DNA from: Paenochrobactrum pullorum
Lineage (GTDB): Bacteria > Pseudomonadota > Alphaproteobacteria > Rhizobiales > Rhizobiaceae
Direction of reading: 5' to 3'
DNA length: 64,000 bases
Assembly (NCBI RefSeq): GCF_041929845.1
Contig: NZ_JBHEEH010000012.1
Location: forward strand, 23,673-87,672
Positions 51,810 to 60,541 of the stretch are shown piece after piece (position 1 is the stretch's first letter; each line of letters starts with the position of its first letter). The notes under the pieces were generated by a model. It saw only the letters and a program-made list of their open reading frames with translations. It was not told the origin of the DNA and ran no database searches. Both the position numbers and the translations under genes were made by a program.

Positions 51810-53507
51810 TTATTTTTGTTTGGCAAAACCTTGCTCGCGCATCTGGCTCAATGTCATTTTGGGCGACAGTGCTTCCGGATCAATGCGGATTTCAATCAAT
51901 GATGGTTTGCCTGATTTTTCGCATCGTTCAAATGCAGGGGCGAAATCTTCTGTTTTTTCAACCAGCTCGGCATGGCAGTGATAAGCGCGAGCAAGAGCGG
52001 CAAAATCAGGATTTTGCAAGCCTGTGCCGGAAACACGCGCCGGATAGGTGCGCTCTTGATGCATGCGGATGGTGCCATACATGCCATTATTGATGACGAT
52101 GAAAATAACATTGGCACCATATTGTGCAGCCGTTGCCAGTTCCTGACCATTCATCAAAAAGCAGCCGTCACCGGCAAAACCTAAAACCATCCGTTCAGGA
52201 TATTGCAATTTGGCGGCAATGGCAGCCGGAACGCCATAGCCCATCGAGCCATTGGTAGGCGCAAGTTGGGTGCGAAATTGATTATATTGATAAAAACGAT
52301 GCGCCCATGAGGAATAATTTCCCGCGCCATTGGTGATGATCGTATCGGCTTTCACATGGGCTTTTAACCATTCCATGATTTCGCCCATTTGCACCTTACC
52401 CGGAATAGTGGGTGTCTGGATGTGCTGGAGGAAGTCCTGATGCAGTTTTTGTGTCCAGTCCTGCCATACCGGTTTATCGGCCGGATTGTGGATTGGTGCG
52501 AGTTTTGCCGCTTCACGGCAAAAGGCTGGCATGCTGGCATTGATGCCTAATGTTGGATAATAAACGCGGCCGAGTTCTTCGGCTCCGGTATGAATATGGA
52601 TCAGTTTTTGTTGCGGCACTGGCGCTTCAACCAAAGCATAGCCCTGGGTGGTCATTTCGCCCAAACGCGCGCCAAGCACCAGCAAAAGATCAGCCTGCCT
52701 GATGCTTTCTGCCAGTTGCGGCCCGACTGCGGTGCCGAGATCACCGGCATAAAGCGGATGAAGATTGTTGAATAAATCCTGACAGCGGAAGGATGCAGCG
52801 ACCGGAATATGCATATGTTCGGCAAATCGCTGCAAATTGGCGACAGCTTCTTTATTCCAGCCGCCACCACCGGCAATCAGCATTGGTCGTTTGGCTTGGC
52901 TTAAATGCTCCAGCATTTCCTGTAATTGCGAAGGGGCTGCATGCATTTCCACTTGGCGAGCGGCTGGCACATCCTGTGCTATGGCAAGTGAGGTCAGCAT
53001 ATCTTCCGGTAGTGCCACGACAACGGGGCCGGGGCGACCATTAAGCGCACGATGAAAGGCTTGGCTGACAAGCTCCGGAATGCGTGCCGGATCATCGATT
53101 TGCACCACCCATTTAGCCATCTGGCCAAACATGCGGCGATAGTCGATTTCCTGAAAGGCTTCGCGCTCGACCTGATCGCTGGCCACTTGTCCGATAAACA
53201 GCACCATCGGGGTGGAATCTTGAAAAGCGGTATGCACACCGATGGACGCGTTGGTGGCGCCGGGGCCGCGGGTGACGAAACAGATACCCGGTTTTCCGGT
53301 CATTTTACCGTAAGCTTCTGCCATATAAGCGGCACCGCCTTCCTGACGGCAGACGATCAGATCAATGTTATCTTGTTTATCATGCAGCGCATCCAAAACA
53401 GCCAGATAGCTCTCGCCCGGAACACAGAAAATACGCTCCACTCCCTGATGGATGAGCGCATCCACCAGCAATTGCCCGCCTGTGCGTTGATGCGCGTGAT
53501 CTGTCAT
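51810..53507 (-). CDS. Thiamine-diphosphate enzyme, acetolactate-synthase-like
   Basis: 565 residues with all three TPP-enzyme domains: N-terminal pyrimidine-binding domain (IFCVPGESYLAVLDAL, RQEGGAAYMAEAYGKMTGKPG with the catalytic Glu), central FAD/nucleotide-type domain, and C-terminal PP domain with GDGCFLMNGQELATAAQYG...NNGMYG. Resembles catabolic or orphan acetolactate synthase/benzoylformate decarboxylase relatives; no regulatory small subunit (ilvH) is adjacent, so it is probably not the biosynthetic enzyme. Single gene on the minus strand. Substrate could be pyruvate or another 2-ketoacid. Confidence 0.88.
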   Translation of the reverse strand: MTDHAHQRTGGQLLVDALIHQGVERIFCVPGESYLAVLDALHDKQDNIDLIVCRQEGGAAYMAEAYGKMTGKPGICFVTRGPGATNASIGVHTAFQDSTPMVLFIGQVASDQVEREAFQEIDYRRMFGQMAKWVVQIDDPARIPELVSQAFHRALNGRPGPVVVALPEDMLTSLAIAQDVPAARQVEMHAAPSQLQEMLEHLSQAKRPMLIAGGGGWNKEAVANLQRFAEHMHIPVAASFRCQDLFNNLHPLYAGDLGTAVGPQLAESIRQADLLLVLGARLGEMTTQGYALVEAPVPQQKLIHIHTGAEELGRVYYPTLGINASMPAFCREAAKLAPIHNPADKPVWQDWTQKLHQDFLQHIQTPTIPGKVQMGEIMEWLKAHVKADTIITNGAGNYSSWAHRFYQYNQFRTQLAPTNGSMGYGVPAAIAAKLQYPERMVLGFAGDGCFLMNGQELATAAQYGANVIFIVINNGMYGTIRMHQERTYPARVSGTGLQNPDFAALARAYHCHAELVEKTEDFAPAFERCEKSGKPSLIEIRIDPEALSPKMTLSQMREQGFAKQK

Positions 53508-53706
53508 GATTTTTGTTCCCGTTTTTAGCTCGTAACTGCTTTGGATTTAGGCTACCAAAGGTCTGATTTGATTATCATGATTTCAGCACAGCTGAGCGCT
53601 GCCGCATAGCTTGAATTTGATGACCAAGTGTCATGATGCCATGCGTAAGCAGTATTATCAGCTGTTTTGAACTATGCAGACGTTTGACGAACCAGAAGAA
53701 GTGAAA

Positions 53707-55290
53707 ATGATGCCCCGCCAAAATTCTCCGGCTATAAAAAATTTTGCCGATATTGAAAAATACGTCAATTCATTGCCTGATCTCTATAAAGGACCAGGTG
53801 GTGCGGTCGCGGTTATTCAAGACGGTGAAGTTGTTTTAAAGCAATGCTGGGGCTATGCGGATTTAACATCGCGCCGTGAAATAAAGCCCGATACGCGCTT
53901 TGCTATGTGCTCGGTGACCAAACAATTTACCTGTGCCACCTTGCTGGATGCGGTGGGTGAGCCGGAAGTGCTGGATGCGGCTTTTGCCAAGTTTTTCCAT
54001 GATTTTAAAGACGAACTGCCGAAAGTGCGAGAGCTTTGCAACAACCAGTCAGGTTTGCGCGATTATTGGGCGCTGACGGTTTTATGCGGGGCTGATCCGG
54101 AAGGCGAATTTTTGCCCGAAGATGCGCGTAAATTATTGAAACGTATGCAGCATGTACAGTTTTTGCACGGCACTGAATATTCTTACAATAACGGTAATTT
54201 TCGCATTGTTGACGAATTGATCGAGCAGCACACTGGTCGCTCGCTGATTGATTTGATGCGTGAGCGGATCTTTGATCCGGCAGAGATGAAAACCGCAGAA
54301 CTGCGACCGAATACCGGCACATTTACTGATTGCGTTGGCTATGTTGGTGATATTGTCACCGGTTTTAAACCTGCAAAAAACCGCATCCATTGGAGCGGTG
54401 ATGCCGGTATGGTGGCTTCCCTTGAAGACATGATCGCATGGGAAATTTTTATCGATAAAACCCGCGATGATGAAAACGGCATTTATCGTCGCTTGTCGCG
54501 CCCGCAGACCTTTGCCGATGGTAGTGCCAGCCCTTATAGTATGGGCTTGAAATATGCAGATGCAGGCAAATATCGTTTGAGCGGTCATGGTGGTGCACTG
54601 AATGGTTGGCGTTGCCAGCGCTTCCATTCGCAGGATGAACGCTTGTCTGCCATCATTCTCTTCAACCATGAAAGCAGCGCTTATGGTGCTTGTCTTGATC
54701 TGATGCGGGTGGCATTGGGTGAGGCCAAGGCTGCAAATGATGCGGCACCCGTTGCTGTTGATGCAGCATGGTATGGCGATTATCTGGATGAGCGCACCGG
54801 CCTGTCGATCACGCTTTCAAAAGCTTCAGAAGGCCAGATGAAATGCCGTCTTGGCACGTCTGCTGAAATGGTGCGTGTTGTGAGCGAGAGTGAAGCCACC
54901 AATGGCTTGACCAGTTTGAAGCGCGATGGCGACATTGTGCATTTGCGCCGTGATGCCGAAAAACTGGTGCTTGAATGCCGAAAGCTTGTGAAAGCGGAAA
55001 CCCCCAATATTTGTGGTCGTTATTATTGCGGTGAATTGGATGCGGCTGTGGTTGTTGAAAAAGTTGGTACGGCTTTTTATGCAGCTTTTGAGGGGTTTTT
55101 GGGCAAAAGCAACATGCAGCCGGTATATTATGCGGGTGGTGATGTGTGGTTGCTGCCATGCCAGCGTTCGATGGATGCACCGGCACCCGGCGATTGGACG
55201 CTGGTTTTCCAGCGCGACACATTAGGCAATATTGCCGGTATTCGTGTTGGTTGCTGGCTGGCGCATAATTTGAATTATCGCAAAATTTAA
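53707..55290 (+). CDS. dap: D-aminopeptidase (serine hydrolase, Ochrobactrum DAP type)
   Basis: Penicillin-recognising serine hydrolase that removes N-terminal D-amino acids (D-Ala best) from peptides and amides. Catalytic SVTK motif near residue 69 (from 53707), the YNN box in TEYSYNNGNF, and HGG in LSGHGGALNGWRCQRF are intact; C-terminal beta-barrel domains (about 345-525, AFEGFLGKSNMQP and WLLPCQRSMDAP) match the three-domain DAP layout. ATG 53707 is chosen; 53674 is a further in-frame ATG lacking a ribosome binding site. No signal peptide: cytoplasmic. Adjacent to D-alanine catabolic genes. Confidence 0.9.
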   Translation: MMPRQNSPAIKNFADIEKYVNSLPDLYKGPGGAVAVIQDGEVVLKQCWGYADLTSRREIKPDTRFAMCSVTKQFTCATLLDAVGEPEVLDAAFAKFFHDFKDELPKVRELCNNQSGLRDYWALTVLCGADPEGEFLPEDARKLLKRMQHVQFLHGTEYSYNNGNFRIVDELIEQHTGRSLIDLMRERIFDPAEMKTAELRPNTGTFTDCVGYVGDIVTGFKPAKNRIHWSGDAGMVASLEDMIAWEIFIDKTRDDENGIYRRLSRPQTFADGSASPYSMGLKYADAGKYRLSGHGGALNGWRCQRFHSQDERLSAIILFNHESSAYGACLDLMRVALGEAKAANDAAPVAVDAAWYGDYLDERTGLSITLSKASEGQMKCRLGTSAEMVRVVSESEATNGLTSLKRDGDIVHLRRDAEKLVLECRKLVKAETPNICGRYYCGELDAAVVVEKVGTAFYAAFEGFLGKSNMQPVYYAGGDVWLLPCQRSMDAPAPGDWTLVFQRDTLGNIAGIRVGCWLAHNLNYRKI

Positions 55291-55322
55291 AAGTGCATAA
55301 TTTGAGTTTTATTGAAGACAAT

Positions 55323-55359
55323 AAAAAAAGCCGCGGAAGATATCTTCCGCGGCTTTTTT
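55323..55359. terminator. Bidirectional terminator
   Basis: A fully self-complementary block GCCGCGGAAGAT/ATCTTCCGCGGC flanked by A-run and T-run, between convergent genes. Confidence 0.92.
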
Positions 55360-55374
55360 GTTCATTCGTCTTAT

Positions 55375-56703
55375 TTATGCAACGCGCTTCAATGCATCGG
55401 CAATCGTCGACACGATGGTGTCGATCTGCTCTTTTTCGATGGTCAGTGGCGGTGACAGCGCAATGGTGTCGCCGGTGACGCGGATGAGCAGACCTTTGTG
55501 GAAGCAATCAACAAAGACATCATATGCACGGGCGCCGACAGCATCGGGACGTGATGACAGTTCAATCGCACCAACAAGGCCGATATTGCGGATGTCGATG
55601 ACATGCGGCAGACCTTTAAGCGAATGCAATGCTTCCTGCCAATGGTCAGCCAGAGAAGCTGCACGGGTGAGCAGACCTTCTTCAGCATAGATTTCCAATG
55701 TTGCAATACCGGCAGCGGATGCAACCGGATGGCCGGAATAGGTGTAGCCGTGGAAAAGCTCGATGGCGTTTTCCGGACCGGTCATCAGACCATCATAGAT
55801 CTTGCTGGTCGCAAATACAGCACCCATCGGAATGGCACCGTTGGTCAGGCCTTTTGCAGTGGTCATCATATCCGGTTCAACACCGAAATAATCAACAGCA
55901 AAAGGTGTTCCGAGACGTCCGAAGCCGGTGATGACTTCATCAAAGATCAGCAGGATGCCGTATTTGTCGGCAATCGCGCGCAGACGTTCCAGATAGCCCT
56001 TGGGAGGGAGAATAACACCGGCAGAACCGGACATAGGTTCAACGATAACGGCGGCAATGGTTTCAGGACCATTCAGCTGTACGATACGTTCCAAATCTTC
56101 CGCAAGTTCAACACCATGCTCAGGCAGACCTTTGCTGAAAGCATTGCGTTCAACGTCGAGGGTATGGCGCATATGGGAGGCAGGAATCTGCGGGAATACG
56201 CGGCGGTTGTTGACGAGACCACCAACAGAAATGCCGCCAAAGCCCACACCATGATAGCCTTTTTCACGACCAACTATGCGGGTGCGGGTGCCCTGACCAA
56301 TGGAGCGCTGGTAGGCGATGGCAATTTTCAGCGCAGTATCAACGGATTCAGAACCGGAACCGGTGAAGAAAACACGATCAAGCTTTTTATCGCCTTTGCC
56401 CGGCGCAATTGCTGCCAGTTTTTCAGCAAAGTCGAAAGCAACATTGTGACCCATCTGGAAGGTTGGCGCGAAGTCCATGGTGGATAGCTGACGCTCAACG
56501 GCTTCGGTGATGCGCTTACGACCGTGTCCGGCATTACAGCACCACAGACCTGCGGTTCCGTCGAGAACCTGATTGCCGTCGATATCGGTATAATAAACAC
56601 CCGAAGCGCCAGCGAGAATACGCGGGGACGCCTTAAACTGGCGGTTAGCCGTAAACGGCATCCAGAAATTTTCAAGGCTCGGGGCATTGTTTTTGGTCAG
56701 CAT
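55375..56703 (-). CDS. Class III aminotransferase, beta-alanine:pyruvate type
   Basis: PLP-dependent omega-transaminase. WMPFTANRQFKASPR at the N terminus, LDGTAGLWCCNAGHGRK, FFTGSGSESVDTALKIA, IFDEVITGFGRLGT, and the PLP Lys in TTAKGLTNGAIPMG are all present; these blocks match beta-alanine-pyruvate transaminases. 442 residues. Transfers amino groups from beta-alanine (or similar omega-amines) to pyruvate, giving alanine and malonate semialdehyde. ATG 56703 has AGAGGAG. Divergent from an XRE-cupin regulator. Confidence 0.9.
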   Translation of the reverse strand: MLTKNNAPSLENFWMPFTANRQFKASPRILAGASGVYYTDIDGNQVLDGTAGLWCCNAGHGRKRITEAVERQLSTMDFAPTFQMGHNVAFDFAEKLAAIAPGKGDKKLDRVFFTGSGSESVDTALKIAIAYQRSIGQGTRTRIVGREKGYHGVGFGGISVGGLVNNRRVFPQIPASHMRHTLDVERNAFSKGLPEHGVELAEDLERIVQLNGPETIAAVIVEPMSGSAGVILPPKGYLERLRAIADKYGILLIFDEVITGFGRLGTPFAVDYFGVEPDMMTTAKGLTNGAIPMGAVFATSKIYDGLMTGPENAIELFHGYTYSGHPVASAAGIATLEIYAEEGLLTRAASLADHWQEALHSLKGLPHVIDIRNIGLVGAIELSSRPDAVGARAYDVFVDCFHKGLLIRVTGDTIALSPPLTIEKEQIDTIVSTIADALKRVA

Positions 56704-56810
56704 AGCGATCTCCTCTTTCAGGCACTATCATATTCATGCTTTCTGAGCCGCAACAAGTCCTTTTCTGCAAAAGACTAAGCCATTGAAAAAACAGGTGCAA
56801 ATTCGTGATT

Positions 56811-56826
56811 GTTTGATATATTCAAC
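56811..56826. promoter_or_regulatory. Candidate operator between the transaminase and its divergent regulator
   Basis: Imperfect palindrome GTTTGATATATTCAAC in the divergent promoter region. The dyad is AT-rich and partly matched, so this is a weak candidate for a site of the adjacent XRE-cupin regulator. Confidence 0.35.
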
Positions 56827-56856
56827 ATCAGTAACAGTAATCGGAGGAGAAGTGCT

Positions 56857-57405
56857 GTGAATATGGATATTGGCGGACGTTTACGCACCCTCAGAATGCG
56901 GCAGAATCTCTCGCAAAGAGAATTGGCAAAACGTGCCGGTGTCACCAATTCCACCATTTCGCTGATTGAAGCCAACCAGAGCAATCCGTCGGTGGGGGCT
57001 TTAAAACGAATCCTCGATGGTATTCCCATCGGGATGGCGGAATTTTTTGCACTTGAGCCGGATGTGCCGCAGACGGTTTTCTATCAGGCCAATGAGCTGG
57101 TGGAGATTGGGCGAGGGCCCATTTCTTATCGGCAGGTGGGTGAAAATCTCTTCAATCGTGCGCTGCAATTGCTCAAAGAGCGCTATGAAGCCGGTGCTGA
57201 CACTGGCAAGGTCATGCTGGTGCATGAGGGCGAAGAGGGCGGCATTGTGATTTCCGGCCGCATTGAAGTGACTGTCGGCTCCGAGCGGCGCATTTTGGGG
57301 CCAGGGGACGCTTATTATTTTGACAGTAAACTGCCGCATCGTTTCCGCTGTGTAGGGCCGGTGCCTTGCGAAGTGGTGAGCGCCTGTACGCCCCCAAGTT
57401 TTTAA
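56857..57405 (+). CDS. XRE-family regulator with C-terminal cupin domain
   Basis: PuuR-like architecture: N-terminal HTH (LRTLRMRQNLSQRELAKRAGVTNSTISLIE split over about 8-38) and C-terminal cupin sensor (about 110-180, EGGIVISGRIEVTVG, FDSKLPHRFRC). GTG 56857 with GGAGGAG eight bases upstream is preferred; ATG 56863 is an alternative. About 182 residues. The divergent transaminase is the most likely target, with an amino acid or amine as effector by analogy. Confidence 0.92.
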   Translation: MNMDIGGRLRTLRMRQNLSQRELAKRAGVTNSTISLIEANQSNPSVGALKRILDGIPIGMAEFFALEPDVPQTVFYQANELVEIGRGPISYRQVGENLFNRALQLLKERYEAGADTGKVMLVHEGEEGGIVISGRIEVTVGSERRILGPGDAYYFDSKLPHRFRCVGPVPCEVVSACTPPSF

Positions 57406-57423
57406 TATTGATTCAATAAGTTA

Positions 57424-57460
57424 AGCCCGCGATGTTACTTAAAACATCGCGGGCTTTTTT
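57424..57460. terminator. Terminator between the regulator and dadA
   Basis: Stem AGCCCGCGATGTT/AACATCGCGGGCT with a six-base loop and T-run on the plus strand; convergent genes. Confidence 0.92.
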
Positions 57461-57474
57461 ATTGAGAGTTAGAT

Positions 57475-58728
57475 TCAGCCGTAGCGGGAAATACCGATAT
57501 CGCTCATGTCGATTTCTGGTTTAACGCCGGTGATCATGTCGGCCAAAGCGCGGCCTGAACCGGCAGCCATTGTCCAGCCCAGTGTACCATGACCGGAGTT
57601 GATGAAGAGGTTGTCATAGCGTGTGGCGCCAATGATTGGGGTTGAATCCGGTGTCATCGGGCGAAGACCTGACCAATAGGTTGCAGCCTTAACATCGCCA
57701 CCACCCGGGAAGAGGTCGGTTACCGATAATTCCAAGGTTGCACGACGATTGGCTGGCAGATCTTTGCTGAATCCTGACAATTCTGCCATGCCGCCAACGC
57801 GGATACGGTCGCCAAGACGGGTGATCGCGATCTTGTAGCTTTCATCCAGAATGGTCGAAACCGGTGCATTGTCTTCATTGATGATCGGCAGTGTCAGCGA
57901 ATAGCCTTTGACCGGATAGATCGGTGCATTGAGGCCGAGGCTTTTGACCATCGCACGGGTATAGCTGCCAAGAGCCACGACAAAACGGTCGCTGGTGATG
58001 TTACCCTGATCGGTTTCAACCGCAGTAACACGGTCGCCGGATTTCAGGAAGGATTTGATGTTGACGCCATATTGGAATTTGACGCCCAAGCCTTCGCAAA
58101 TTTTGGCCAGCGCATTGGTGAATTTGAAGCAATCACCGGTTTCGTCATTTGGCAAACGCAAACCGCCGACATATTTTTCTTTGACGCGAGCCAGACTCGG
58201 CTCAGCCTGTGCACAGCCTTCACGGTCAAGCACTTCAAACGGTACGCCGTCTTTACGCAGAACTTCCACATCTTTGCCAATCGCATCCAGCTGTGACTGT
58301 TCGCGGAAAAGCTGCAAAGTGCCCTGTGTACGGTGGTCATATTCAATGCCGGTATCTGCACGCAGCTGAATGAGGCAATCGCGGCTATATTCGGCAATGC
58401 GCACCATGCGGCTTTTATTGACGGCATAACGCCCCGATGTGCAGTTGGCGAGCATCGACAACAGCCAAGTATATTGGAACGGGTCGGAGGTCGGGCGGAT
58501 GATCAGCGGCGCATGTTTCATAAACAGCCATTTGGCCGCTTTAAATGGAATGCCCGGTGCTGCCCAAGGGGAGGCATAACCCGGCGAAATCTGGCCGGCA
58601 TTAGCAAAGCTGGTTTCCAGTGCCGGACCGGTTTCGCGGTCGATAACGGTCACTTCATGACCGGCTTTGGCCAGATAATAGGCGGTGGAAACACCAACAA
58701 CGCCGCTGCCTAAAATAGTAACTTTCAT
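57475..58728 (-). CDS. dadA: D-amino acid dehydrogenase
   Basis: FAD-dependent membrane-associated dehydrogenase that oxidises D-alanine (and other D-amino acids) to ketoacids, feeding electrons to the respiratory chain. FAD motif VTILGSGVVGVSTAYYLAKAG at the N terminus, SFANAGQISPGYASPWAAPG, and YWSGLRPMTPDSTPIIGAT and NSGHGTLGWTMAAGSGRALAD in the C-terminal half. 417 residues, usual length. AAGGGG before ATG 58728. Follows alr by 59 bp, the classic catabolic dad pair. Confidence 0.96.
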   Translation of the reverse strand: MKVTILGSGVVGVSTAYYLAKAGHEVTVIDRETGPALETSFANAGQISPGYASPWAAPGIPFKAAKWLFMKHAPLIIRPTSDPFQYTWLLSMLANCTSGRYAVNKSRMVRIAEYSRDCLIQLRADTGIEYDHRTQGTLQLFREQSQLDAIGKDVEVLRKDGVPFEVLDREGCAQAEPSLARVKEKYVGGLRLPNDETGDCFKFTNALAKICEGLGVKFQYGVNIKSFLKSGDRVTAVETDQGNITSDRFVVALGSYTRAMVKSLGLNAPIYPVKGYSLTLPIINEDNAPVSTILDESYKIAITRLGDRIRVGGMAELSGFSKDLPANRRATLELSVTDLFPGGGDVKAATYWSGLRPMTPDSTPIIGATRYDNLFINSGHGTLGWTMAAGSGRALADMITGVKPEIDMSDIGISRYG

Positions 58729-58787
58729 GGGATGACCCCTTTATTGCTTATAATTTTAATTGTTCAAATTGCGGTTGTCGGGTGCTT

Positions 58788-59915
58788 TTAATCCACATAG
58801 TGGCGTGAATAGCGGCTCCCTAAAGCTGTCAGAATTTCATAAGGGATCGTATCACAATCCCGCGCTACGTCTTGCAATGATTGATGCGGGCCGATCAGTT
58901 CGACCAGACTGCCAAGTTTCAATGTGCCTTCGGCTAAGTCAGTGACATCAAGGGTAATGCTGTCCATCGACACACGACCAACGATCGGCAGTCGTGTATC
59001 GCCATAAAAGGCCGAGCCTTTATTGCTTAAACTGCGAAACCAGCCATCGGCATAACCAACGGCAATGGTGGCAATGCGCATGGGTTTTGGTGTCACATAG
59101 GTGCAGCCATAGCCAACCGGCGTGCCTTGCGCCACATTGCGCACCTGTATGATACGGGCAGAAAGTTCGACAACCGGCAGAATCGGATGATCCGGCAAAT
59201 CAGGGCCGACGCCATATAAAACCACACCCGGACGCGCCAGATTATAATGGAAACTTTTATCTTGAAAACATGCACCGGAATTGGCGAAGGCGACCGGCAT
59301 TTCTGGCAAACGCGCCAATGCACCTTTCATGGTTTCAAGCTGGTGTTTATTGAATGGATTATTAAATTCATCACCGACAGCCAGATGGCTGATGATGAAT
59401 TTGATGTCGAGATGATCAAGCAGATCAAGGTGATCGGCTAAATGATCAAGCTCTTCATGCGATAGCCCTAAACGCGCCATACCGGTATCGATCTGCAAAA
59501 GTGCGGGTAATGTTATACCGCGCTTGATGGCAAGATTTTGCCAGTTGGCAAGCTGTTCTAATGAATTGAGGACGGGAATAATTTGCGCATCGGCGCAAAC
59601 CTCTTCTGTATGTGGCTGCAAGCCATTGAGCACATAGAGAGTAGCATCATTGGCAAGGAGCGGGCGCAATTTTAAAGCTTCACCCAAATGCGCGACGAAG
59701 AAGTCGCGGCAACCGGCCTGATAAAAAGCGGGTGCCACTTTATCTGCGCCCAGACCATAAGAATCCGCCTTAACCACAGCACCGGCGCGTGTGGGCGCAA
59801 TTTGTTTGGCAACAGCCTGATAATTATGGCGCAAAGCCTTCAGGCTGATTGTCAGGATGCCACCTGCAGCCAGATCATGTTCATTATTGTTAAGCTGCAT
59901 TTTAGAAAGTGACAT
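58788..59915 (-). CDS. alr: Alanine racemase, probably catabolic
   Basis: PLP enzyme interconverting L- and D-alanine. GAVVKADSYGLGADKVAPAF carries the PLP Lys near residue 49, RPGVVLYGVGP and the catalytic Tyr region VGYGCTYV are in the C-terminal part. 375 residues. Located directly upstream of dadA and divergent from an Lrp-type regulator, the layout of dadX. It may also be the sole cell-wall Alr; a second copy cannot be excluded from this window. Confidence 0.95.
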   Translation of the reverse strand: MSLSKMQLNNNEHDLAAGGILTISLKALRHNYQAVAKQIAPTRAGAVVKADSYGLGADKVAPAFYQAGCRDFFVAHLGEALKLRPLLANDATLYVLNGLQPHTEEVCADAQIIPVLNSLEQLANWQNLAIKRGITLPALLQIDTGMARLGLSHEELDHLADHLDLLDHLDIKFIISHLAVGDEFNNPFNKHQLETMKGALARLPEMPVAFANSGACFQDKSFHYNLARPGVVLYGVGPDLPDHPILPVVELSARIIQVRNVAQGTPVGYGCTYVTPKPMRIATIAVGYADGWFRSLSNKGSAFYGDTRLPIVGRVSMDSITLDVTDLAEGTLKLGSLVELIGPHQSLQDVARDCDTIPYEILTALGSRYSRHYVD

Positions 59916-60063
59916 CGGCCATGACCCTGACAGAACAGCAGTAAATTTTGTTTATCATGATATGCTAGTCGAAGATCGTTCGAATATCTTTGCTATCTTT
60001 CGAATATTATGCGATTTATAATCGAAATTTAGGTATTTTTCATCTTTTATTGGAAGATTATGC

Positions 60064-60537
60064 ATGTCATCGCTTGATAGTATCGACCGCAATATCATCC
60101 GTAGCTTGCGCCGTGATGGTCGCATGACCAATAGCCAGTTGGCGGCGGAAGTAGGATTATCGCAATCGGCCTGTTTGCGCCGTGTCCAGATTCTGGAGCA
60201 ATCGGGCGTCATCCGCGGTTATACGGCGATTGTCGGCTCCACTGATGGTGACGAGCGTCTGGTGGCGATTGTGCGTATTACGCTTGACCGACAAACGGAG
60301 GAATATCTTAATCGTTTTGAAGAGGCGGTGCGCCGTCATCCTGAAATTCAGGAATGTTATTTGATGACGGGAGATGCCGATTATATTTTGCGGGCGGAGG
60401 CAGAAAATGCCGCCGCCTATGAAGTCATTCATAAGGAAATCTTGTCACGCTTGCCGGGAGTTGCGCGCATTCATTCCAGCTTTTCCATCCGCACGGTTTT
60501 GTTGTCGAAAGCGCCTAGCCAGCAACGTGCCGGTTAA
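60064..60537 (+). CDS. Lrp/AsnC-family transcriptional regulator
   Basis: 157 residues: N-terminal winged HTH (DRNIIRSLRRDGRMTNSQLA...VGLSQSACLRRVQILE) and C-terminal RAM sensor domain (IRGYTAIVG, ECYLMTGDADYILRAEA). Divergent from alr-dadA with a 148-bp gap, as in other dad loci where an Lrp-type protein activates in response to alanine. ATG 60064 after GGAAG. Ends just before the convergent lldD. Confidence 0.93.
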   Translation: MSSLDSIDRNIIRSLRRDGRMTNSQLAAEVGLSQSACLRRVQILEQSGVIRGYTAIVGSTDGDERLVAIVRITLDRQTEEYLNRFEEAVRRHPEIQECYLMTGDADYILRAEAENAAAYEVIHKEILSRLPGVARIHSSFSIRTVLLSKAPSQQRAG

Positions 60538-60541
60538 GCCA

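Noticed and set aside
55603..56487. 294-codon plus-strand frame
   Set aside because: Antisense within the class III transaminase; no domain, whereas the minus-strand gene carries all family motifs.
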